From: Streptomyces massasporeus
GTDB lineage: Bacteria > Actinomycetota > Actinomycetes > Streptomycetales > Streptomycetaceae
Reading direction: 5' to 3'
Assembly (NCBI RefSeq): GCF_014648995.1
Contig: NZ_BMSE01000001.1
Span: 1-64,000, forward strand
Length of the DNA stretch: 64,000 bases
Position numbers and translations under genes: made by a program. Below, one piece after another: positions 58,088-64,000 of the stretch. The number at the start of each line of letters is the position of its first letter. Positions within the stretch are counted from its first letter, which is position 1. The notes below the pieces were generated by a model. That model worked only from the letters and a program-made list of their open reading frames with translations. It did no database searches and was not told the DNA's origin.

Positions 58088-58869
58088 GCGCGGCAGAACT
58101 CCCGGACGGTCCGGTTGAACGGCTCGGGTGCCTCGATGTTGCTGAGGTGCCCGATGCCGGGGAGCACGACGAGCGTGGCCCGCGGGATCGCTTCGAGGAA
58201 CTGGTGGGCGACGGGATCCACGGGTGAGCGGGCGTCGAGCTCCCCCCACAGCAGGAGCGTCGGCACCTCGATGTTCGGCAGCAGATCCCGCAGGTCGGCC
58301 TCCGCCATGACGGTGAGCTCGGTCCGCATGCTCTGGGCGCGGGTGTCGGCCGACATCACGGACAGCAGACGGACGGCTTCGGCGGGGGGCCGCCCGGCGA
58401 ACAGTTGCGGCATGGTCGGTGCGAACGCCTCGGCCGGGACCGCGAGCATGCGCTCCGCCCCTTCGACCCGGGAGCGCACCTCCGCCGCGGGCAGCGAGCC
58501 CTTCCAGCCCGCGTAGGTGTCGACCAGGAGCAGGGTCCGCACGAGCTCGGCGTGGTGCCGGTAGAGCTCCAGCACGACGGTTCCGCCCCAGGACACGCCG
58601 AGGACATGGGCCGGCCCCAGATCCACGTCCTCGACGACGGCCGCCAGGCAGCGGGCGTAGTCGGCCAGGGTGAAGGAGGGCGGTACGTCGGAGGAGCGAC
58701 CGGCGCCGGGTTCGTCCCAGGCGACGACGGTGAACGCGTCGGCCAGGTCCTCGGCCTGGGGGCGGAACAGCCGGGCGTCCGCCGTGGCGCCGTGCGCGAG
58801 CACGAGGGGCGGGCCCTGGCCCACCCGGTCGTACGCGACCTCGATGCCGTCGACCCGCACCGCTGGCAT
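58078..58869 (-). CDS. Alpha/beta hydrolase
   Basis: A 263-residue hydrolase of the 3-oxoadipate enol-lactonase/haloperoxidase-like group: 'GPPLVLAHGATADARLFRPQ', nucleophile elbow GVSWGG, an Asp in LLWGELDARSP and the catalytic His in GIGHLSNIE. Substrate unknown. ECF41 sigma genes usually neighbour a target enzyme; this gene is convergent rather than downstream, so a link is uncertain. Confidence 0.88.
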   Translation of the reverse strand: MPAVRVDGIEVAYDRVGQGPPLVLAHGATADARLFRPQAEDLADAFTVVAWDEPGAGRSSDVPPSFTLADYARCLAAVVEDVDLGPAHVLGVSWGGTVVLELYRHHAELVRTLLLVDTYAGWKGSLPAAEVRSRVEGAERMLAVPAEAFAPTMPQLFAGRPPAEAVRLLSVMSADTRAQSMRTELTVMAEADLRDLLPNIEVPTLLLWGELDARSPVDPVAHQFLEAIPRATLVVLPGIGHLSNIEAPEPFNRTVREFCRAHS

Positions 58870-58885
58870 GTCACCAGGCTACGCG

Positions 58886-58928
58886 CGCGTGCCGGGGGCG
58901 TCCTGTCGGCGGACTCCCCCGGCACGCG
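58886..58928 (-). terminator. Hairpin terminator after the GH9 gene
   Basis: CGCGTGCCGGGGG / CCCCCGGCACGCG, 13-bp perfect stem with a 17-nt loop, 22 bp beyond the cellulase stop. Confidence 0.75.
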
Positions 58929-58949
58929 GGCGGCGGTGCTGTCCGGCTC

Positions 58950-61193
58950 CTACCCCTGGTCCGCCACGAAGGAGGCCATACGGGTCAGGGCGGCGTTCCA
59001 GTTGATCGTGTGCTCGTTGGTGGACCAGGACTGGATGTCGTCGATGTAGCAGAACTGGCCGACGCAGCCCTGCAGTTTGCTCTGTGCGTAGGGGTCCTGG
59101 ATGCCCGAGTTCGGCCCGCCCGCGAGGGTGCCCTTCGGCGGGTTGGGCTGAGCCGGATCCAGCTGGTGGGCGTACCAGCGGCTGTGCTGGTTCTGCGCGC
59201 TGACCTCGCCGTAGCCGGTGACGTAGGAGATGTTCAGCGCGTTGCGGCCCAGGACGTAGTCCATGCTCTGCAGCGCGCCGTCCCGGTACTTGGCGGCGCC
59301 GGTGAGGTCGTACGCCGTGGCGAGGACGACCGCGTTGTTGAGGACCTGGTGGCTGGAGCCCCAGTCGTAGGTGTTGCCGTCCGGTGCGTACGGCATGCCG
59401 TAGGGGTGGGCCTTGAGGGTGGCCAGGTAGCGGTCGGCGCCCTTGACGACGGACTGGCGCACCTTGTCGCGGCCGGGCAGTCCGTTGGGCACGGTGGCGA
59501 GGTCGAGCCGGCCCGCCGCGCCGGTGCGGGCCCAGTCGAAGCCGAGGGGCTTGAAGAGGTCGGCCGTGTGGACCGGGGACTTCAGGACGTACTCCTCGAA
59601 CCGCTTCTCCCCGGTGGAGAGGTACAGCTCGGCCGCCGCCCAGTAGAAGTCGTCGGTGACGTCGCTGTCGGGGTAGGCGCCGCCGCCGATGCCGTCGCTC
59701 TCCGAGGCGAGGCGGTCGGGGTGGGCGAGCGCCGCCGACCAGGCCTTGCGGGCGGCGGCCAGGGCCTTGCCGGCGAACGGCCTGTCGTAGGGCCGGTACA
59801 GGCGGGCGGCCTGTGCGGCCGTGGCGGCCAGGTTGAGGGTGGCGGCGGTGGAGGGCGGGTGCAGCTCGCGCTTCTGCGGGTCGTCGCTGGGCAGCAGGGG
59901 CAGGCCGGTCCACTGCTCGTCGTGCATCTTGTGGTGGGCCATGCCGGCCAGCGGCTTGCCGTCGGGCACCTGCATCCTCAGCAGGAACTCCAGTTCCCAG
60001 CGGGCCTCGTCGAGGATGTCGGGCACCTTGTTGCCGCTCTCCGGGATGGCGAGCGTGCCGTCCCCGAGCTTGTCCGCCCGTCCGGTGCGTGCCGTGCGGG
60101 CGCGTTCGTAGGTGCTCAGCAGTTCCCAGGTGGAGATGCCGCCGTTGACGACGTACTTGCCGTGGTCGCCGGCGTCGTACCAGCCGCCGCTGACGTCGAG
60201 GGTGTAGTCGCAGACGCCCGGCTGACAGGGCACGGCGGTGTCGCCCTTGTTGGGGGCCACGCCCACGTGACCGGCCGGGCGGCCGTAGCCGGGCCGCAGG
60301 TCGTCGCGGATCGCGAGGCCGCTGCGCTGCGTGTAGTAGTACTTCGCCGAGTCCAGCCGGAGCCGCTCGTAGGCGCTCGCGCCGATGTCGAAGGGCCTGC
60401 TGGTCTCGCCGTCGGCGACGAGCGTGAGGCCCGTGCCCTTGGTGCGGTAGGCGCCGAAGTCGATGGAGTGGACGTTCTGCCCGGAGGAGGCGTCGACCCC
60501 GCGCGGCAGGGTCGTGCCCTGGGCGACGACGGTCCCGCCGGAGTTCTTCAGCTGCCAGGGCAGCCTGGCCGTGGCGTCGGTGACCAGGGTGGCGTTCTTC
60601 GGGCCGGCCGGGAGATATCCGACCTGGTTGACGCGCACCCGGGGACCGGTGTCGGGTTCGTACGGCTCCGGCGCCACACCGCCGAGCAGCGAGACGTCGT
60701 CCATGCAGAAGCGCCAGGCGTCCGCGCTGCCGCCGAGCTGGAAGCCGACCTGGCCCTGCGCGGTGTCGACGGGCGAGGTGAAGGTGTAGGAGTAGCGGTC
60801 GCCGGAGACGCTGAGCTGCGGCGTCACCTCGTGGTAGGTGTCGTAGGGCGACACCGACAGGCCCACGATCGCCCGCACCACGTGCCCGGCGGGTGTCCCG
60901 GTCGCGCTGAACGAGAAGCGGTACGACTCGCCCTTCACGAGGGTGATGTCGTTCTGCCCGACGGCGGCGTCCCAGCGGTTGGCGGTGCCGCCGGGGACGT
61001 CGGCGCAGAGTCGGCCGTCGGACAGGCCCGTGGTGACGTTGCTGGTCGTCCACCAGGGGTCGGTGGTGGTGTCGAAGGTGCCGTTCCTGACCTGCTCGAC
61101 CTCGTCGGCCCCGGCCGGCGAGGACGGCAGCGCGGTGAGCGCGGTCGCCAGCAGGGCCGTCAGGGACAGCAGGGCGGTTCTGCGTCGTTTCAC
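58950..61193 (-). CDS. Secreted GH9 endoglucanase with N-terminal carbohydrate-binding module
   Basis: A 747-residue exported enzyme. Signal peptide (1-29), CBM4/9-like module (~30-170), the Ig-like CelD_N domain (~185-270, starting [11 protein letters not shown]) and the GH9 catalytic domain (~275-740). The nucleophile-side Asp pair is in [13 protein letters not shown] (~338), the His of [10 protein letters not shown] is present and the catalytic Glu is in [11 protein letters not shown] (~728). It cleaves beta-1,4-glucans. The GTG start at 61193 has GGAGGAG 7 nt upstream. A perfect CebR-type box lies 39 bp before it, so induction by cello-oligosaccharides is expected. Confidence 0.93.
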   Translation of the reverse strand: MKRRRTALLSLTALLATALTALPSSPAGADEVEQVRNGTFDTTTDPWWTTSNVTTGLSDGRLCADVPGGTANRWDAAVGQNDITLVKGESYRFSFSATGTPAGHVVRAIVGLSVSPYDTYHEVTPQLSVSGDRYSYTFTSPVDTAQGQVGFQLGGSADAWRFCMDDVSLLGGVAPEPYEPDTGPRVRVNQVGYLPAGPKNATLVTDATARLPWQLKNSGGTVVAQGTTLPRGVDASSGQNVHSIDFGAYRTKGTGLTLVADGETSRPFDIGASAYERLRLDSAKYYYTQRSGLAIRDDLRPGYGRPAGHVGVAPNKGDTAVPCQPGVCDYTLDVSGGWYDAGDHGKYVVNGGISTWELLSTYERARTARTGRADKLGDGTLAIPESGNKVPDILDEARWELEFLLRMQVPDGKPLAGMAHHKMHDEQWTGLPLLPSDDPQKRELHPPSTAATLNLAATAAQAARLYRPYDRPFAGKALAAARKAWSAALAHPDRLASESDGIGGGAYPDSDVTDDFYWAAAELYLSTGEKRFEEYVLKSPVHTADLFKPLGFDWARTGAAGRLDLATVPNGLPGRDKVRQSVVKGADRYLATLKAHPYGMPYAPDGNTYDWGSSHQVLNNAVVLATAYDLTGAAKYRDGALQSMDYVLGRNALNISYVTGYGEVSAQNQHSRWYAHQLDPAQPNPPKGTLAGGPNSGIQDPYAQSKLQGCVGQFCYIDDIQSWSTNEHTINWNAALTRMASFVADQG

Positions 61194-61231
61194 GTCTGGG
61201 CTCCTCCGGGAGGTGCGGGCGGCGCTCGGCG

Positions 61232-61245
61232 TGGGAGCGCTCCCA
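61232..61245. promoter_or_regulatory. CebR box
   Basis: TGGGAGCGCTCCCA, the exact 14-bp palindrome known as the binding site of the cellobiose-responsive repressor CebR in Streptomyces. It lies 39 bp upstream of the GH9 cellulase. Confidence 0.85.
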
Positions 61246-61291
61246 GATGCGGACGCAGGCCATGCTTGTGGTTGATGTGACGCCTCGTCAA

Positions 61292-61332
61292 CGGTCCGGA
61301 CGGGACTGGCTGTTCACCGCCCGTCCGGACCG
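61292..61332 (-). terminator. Hairpin originally downstream of the GH2-like gene
   Basis: CGGTCCGGACGGG / CCCGTCCGGACCG, 13-bp perfect stem, 15-nt loop. It is now cut off from that gene by the insertion element at 61344-63182. Confidence 0.7.
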
Positions 61333-61366
61333 GGGCGACCTAGGCTGTGTTTTGGTTCGGTTTTCT

Positions 61367-62083
61367 GTGCACGCCCTGCATGCTGATGATCAAGGTGCAG
61401 GGCGAGGGGATCTTTCTGATGAGCAGTGGTCGGTGCTGGAGTCGTTGCTGCCTGCGGTGGGCATAAGTCGCAGGTGGCCTGGCTGTCGGCGACTGGTAGA
61501 CGGTGTGCGGTGGCGGGTTCGGACCGGAGTTCCATGGCGGGACCTGCCGTTCGAGTACGGACCGTGGCAGACGGTGTATGGACTGTTCCGGAGATGGCAG
61601 CGTCGGGGTGTGTGGGCCGGCTGCCGACGTTGTTGCAGGCGAGGGCTGATGCGGCCGGGCTGACCTTCTGGGAGGTCAATGTCGACTCCACCATCTGCCG
61701 GGCACACCAGCATGCTGCCGGTGCCCGCCGGCGCGGTGCTGTGCAGAAGGAACCGCCGGGCGGAGTGAGCGCCGAACCTGAAAACCGTGGGCTGGGCGGG
61801 TCGCGAGGCGGGTTCACCACGAAGATTCATCTGGCGTGTGAGCAGGGACAGAAACCGTTGTCGCTGTTGATCACCGCCGGGCAGCCCGGTGACAGTCCTC
61901 AGTTCGAGCCCGTTCAGGACCGGGCCGCCCTTCTTCGACCGCGAGGACTACAAGGCCCGGCACGCGGTCGAATGCGGGATCAAGCGTCTCAAGCAGCACC
62001 GGGCCGTGGCGACCCGGTTCGACGAACTTGCGGTTCGGTTCGAGGCGACGGTTCGGGTCGCGGCGATTCATCAGTGGCGGTGA
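61367..62083 (+). pseudogene. Broken IS5-type transposase
   Basis: The first frame (from GTG 61367) encodes the DUF4096-type N-terminus ('DLSDEQWSVLESLLPAVG', 'WRVRTGVPWRDLPFEYGPWQ'). The next part ('TFWEVNVDSTICRAHQHAAG' and '[20 protein letters not shown]') is in the -1 frame, with the first catalytic Asp in VNVDST. The shift near 61620 may be the programmed one of this family. After [10 protein letters not shown] (61913) the sequence jumps to the C-terminal part ([20 protein letters not shown]) in another frame. About 70 residues, including the second catalytic Asp region, are missing, so the enzyme cannot be active. Confidence 0.85.
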
Positions 62084-62262
62084 ACCCTCAGCCTGCCGTC
62101 GTGCGGATGCCCCAGCAGGAAAGGACGACCCTGCGCTCATTACGGACGAAGGGCGCATTTCCTGGCATTGGCGCGGGGCGGTGCGTATGGGGTTGCACCT
62201 TCCGTAGCGGCATGTGGTCCGGTGGACCTACGTCCCGATCCCTTGAGGAAAGATCCCTGCTC

Positions 62263-63174
62263 ATGCATTCGTCCTTCATGCCACCTCGCCAGGTCAAGAT
62301 CGGTGACGCGGCGGCCTTCGCCGGCACCACGCCGCGGGCGATCCGTCATTACCACGAGATCGGCCTGCTCCCCGAGCCTGAGCGGGGCGGCGATGACCGC
62401 CGCCGCTACGGCTACGACGACATGATCCGGCTGCTGTGGATTCGCAAGATGACCGACGCCGGGATCGCCCTGGACGACATCCGTGACGCCTTTACCACCG
62501 GCACGGCTTCCGCCGGTGCGGACAGCGGAGACGGTATCGCGGGCATCCTGGAGCGGTTGGAGGAAACCCTCGCCGAGCAGGAAGCAGAAGTGCGGCGGCA
62601 GCGGACCGCCGTGCAGCGGATGCGCACCGAAGGCAGCCGGATGGGTCTGCTCTCCGACTTCGTCACCGAACGCCTCAAGAGCCTGCCCGAGGGCTCCCTG
62701 CGTCAGGCGGACCTGGACAGCCTGCTGGTCACTGAGCGGATCTTCGGCCCGCTCGGCGCGGCCGTCCAGGCCAACCGCTTCGTCGTCCTGGCCACGCACC
62801 CCGCTCTGCGGGAGGACTCCGACCGCATCGATGACGCCGAGGAGGCACTCGATGACAGCGTCGCCGTCGATGATCCGCGCGTGGCCCAGGTGGCCGCCGA
62901 ACGGCACGCCTTCGAAAGCGCCCTGCACGCCGTCATCGAGAAGTCCGGTCTGGAAAAGGACGACGATGCCCTCTTCGACGCCTGGGACGCTTTGCACCCT
63001 GCTCCCGCCCATGAGGGCGAGGACGAGGCCGATCTCAGCTCCGGCGGGCGGGAGACTGACTCCATGAGCGTGTTCGAAGCCATCGGCAAGATGCCCTACG
63101 ACTTCTCCCCAGCCCGCCTGCGCTGTATGGAACTGGCCGTAGAACTCTCCGCCCAAGACTCACCCGCTACCTAA
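62263..63174 (+). CDS. MerR-family transcriptional regulator (inside the IS)
   Basis: A 303-residue regulator. The MerR HTH is at the start ('VKIGDAAAFAGTTPRAIRHY', then HEIGLLPEPER). A coiled coil ('ILERLEETLAEQEAEVRRQR') and a ~170-residue helical effector domain follow. It lacks the Cys set of metal sensors, so it is of the drug- or ligand-binding type. ATG 62263 has GAGGAAAG 10 nt upstream. It lies between the transposase remnant and the right IS end, so it appears to be a passenger gene. Its stop is 8 bp before the end of the element. Confidence 0.85.
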   Translation: MHSSFMPPRQVKIGDAAAFAGTTPRAIRHYHEIGLLPEPERGGDDRRRYGYDDMIRLLWIRKMTDAGIALDDIRDAFTTGTASAGADSGDGIAGILERLEETLAEQEAEVRRQRTAVQRMRTEGSRMGLLSDFVTERLKSLPEGSLRQADLDSLLVTERIFGPLGAAVQANRFVVLATHPALREDSDRIDDAEEALDDSVAVDDPRVAQVAAERHAFESALHAVIEKSGLEKDDDALFDAWDALHPAPAHEGEDEADLSSGGRETDSMSVFEAIGKMPYDFSPARLRCMELAVELSAQDSPAT

Positions 63175-63182
63175 AACACGCC

Positions 63183-64000
63183 CTAGAGGGCGTCCAGTCG
63201 GCTGATGCGTATCGCGCCACGCGCCTCGCCGGGGTGGCGGCTCGTCAGGGTGAGCCGGATCCGGGAGCCTCGCAGGGCCTTGAAGGTGATCACGGTGGGG
63301 GCGTCGGAGGCGGTGGCCCAGCCGATCTCGGTGTCCCGCGCGATCCGCCACGCGCGGCCGTCCCAGACCGCCACCTCGATCGCCGCGGGCAGGCTGTGCG
63401 TGGCGTCCACGGTGAAGGAGACCTCCACCCGGTCGTAGCCGCGGGTGCGCCCGTGGTCGACGTAGACCCAGTCCTCGGTCCGCGCCCCGTCGAAGTCCGG
63501 CAGCAGGGGCGTGGCCTGCTTGAAGAAGCCGTTGGACCAGCCGGTGGCCGGGTCGCCGTCGAGCATGGCGGCGGGCAGGGTGTCCGGACGGCCGGAGTAG
63601 CTCGCGTCCGCGCGCGGGTGGCCGACGGGCGCCGGGTGCTCCGGACCGAAGGCGGCCGGGGCCGTCTCGGCCCGATCCTGCGCGCGGGTGGCCCGTACGG
63701 TCGCCGTGCCCGCGCGCAGCCCCTCGGCGCGGGCGGTCACCTTCACCGCACCCGCCTTCGTGCCGGACCGGACGATGGCGAGGGCCTTGCCGTGGAAGGC
63801 GGTCCGGGTGCTCGCCTGATAGCGCTCGGCGCTCTCCTGCCGGCCGTTGTCGAGCCCCGCGAGGGAGCCGCCCGCCACCTCGAAGGACAGCAGGTGCTCC
63901 GCGTCGGGCACCACCACCCCGCGCCGGTCGACGACCTCGGCGGTCACGAAGACCAGGGAGCGGCCGTCCGCGGCGAGGGAGGGGCGGTCCGCGGTCAGGC
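63183..64000 (-). CDS. GH2-type glycosidase (beta-galactosidase-like), C-terminal part cut by the window end
   Basis: The frame is open to base 64000, so only the last ~271 residues are seen. 'RSLVFVTAEVVDRRGVVVPD' and 'GLDNGRQESAERYQASTRTA' with 'FHGKALAIVRS' are the C-terminal beta-sandwich signature of GH2 beta-galactosidase/glucuronidase-type enzymes. A discoidin-like carbohydrate-binding domain follows ('GRPDTLPAAMLDGDPATGWS' to the end). The catalytic barrel lies outside the window. Its stop codon TAG is part of the CTAG target duplicated by the IS, so the protein end is preserved. It is upstream of, and co-oriented with, the GH9 gene. Confidence 0.85.
   Translation of the reverse strand, partial: LTADRPSLAADGRSLVFVTAEVVDRRGVVVPDAEHLLSFEVAGGSLAGLDNGRQESAERYQASTRTAFHGKALAIVRSGTKAGAVKVTARAEGLRAGTATVRATRAQDRAETAPAAFGPEHPAPVGHPRADASYSGRPDTLPAAMLDGDPATGWSNGFFKQATPLLPDFDGARTEDWVYVDHGRTRGYDRVEVSFTVDATHSLPAAIEVAVWDGRAWRIARDTEIGWATASDAPTVITFKALRGSRIRLTLTSRHPGEARGAIRISRLDAL

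Larger units (their letters stand above)
61344..63182 (+). mobile_element. Degenerate IS5-type element carrying a MerR gene
   Basis: Terminal sequences GCTGTGTTTTGG (left, 61344) and, inverted, GGCGTGTTTTAGG (right, 63182) form imperfect repeats. Both ends are flanked by CTAG (61340-61343 and 63183-63186), the target duplication typical of the IS427 group of IS5. A normal element of this group is ~0.85 kb; this one is 1.84 kb and contains a broken transposase plus a complete MerR-type regulator gene. No right end is visible directly after the transposase. Confidence 0.7.

Noticed and set aside
61889..62083. Short independent ORF starting inside the IS
   Set aside because: It is the C-terminal fragment of the transposase ([16 protein letters not shown]) in a frame displaced by the deletion, not a separate gene.

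Overview
The window is very GC-rich, with strong third-position G/C bias, many GTG and TTG starts, and short overlapping operons. Its gene content (SapB-type morphogen locus, SSI protease inhibitor, CebR-type box, ECF41 sigma factor, OtrA-type protein) points to a Streptomyces chromosome, probably outside the most conserved core. No rRNA, tRNA, CRISPR array or prophage was recognised. One degenerate IS5-type element sits at the right end.

Layout. 1-6.6 kb: the 3' end of cytochrome c oxidase subunit I, a DUF2867 gene divergent from its TetR regulator, and a second TetR whose likely operator recurs before two convergent secreted proteins (a beta-propeller and an endoglycoceramidase-like GH5 enzyme). 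6.7-14.6 kb: an OtrA-type ribosomal protection protein, XdhC, a monooxygenase-fold protein, two medium-chain reductases, a carboxymuconolactone decarboxylase-like protein, a methyltransferase and a phosphoesterase. 14.8-21.2 kb: a dTDP-L-rhamnose island (GT2-rmlC facing rmlA-rmlB-rmlD-methyltransferase). 21.3-26.4 kb: an orphan small protein, a CBS-pair protein, a LysR/DJ-1 divergent pair and a multidomain PP2C phosphatase.

26.5-33.8 kb holds a complete SapB (ram/amf) locus: ramC, the 38-codon precursor ramS, ramA, ramB and the opposed regulator ramR, which carries a TTA codon. A second PP2C phosphatase and an S1 protease with a long acidic Gly/Ala tail follow. 38.5-44.7 kb carries a second peptide-export system: a 71-residue double-glycine precursor, an HlyD-type protein and two NHLP-type ABC proteins, one with a C39 leader peptidase. 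No modification enzyme is visible, and the predicted core is anionic, Cys-free and internally repeated. This is the best candidate for an undescribed system.

44.7-64 kb: SRPBCC-ArsR, an MFS exporter, a Ppx/GppA-HDO-HemK2/MTQ2-CDGSH group whose three start codons each lie exactly 9 nt after a GGGTAC box, an SSI-type inhibitor, a lactate monooxygenase-like enzyme, a sigma-like/zinc-finger/lectin membrane fusion, a Doc-like toxin-antitoxin pair, an ECF41 sigma factor, and a GH9 cellulase with a CebR-type operator. The last 2.7 kb is a GH2-like gene cut by the window edge, with an IS inserted at its stop codon that carries a MerR gene.
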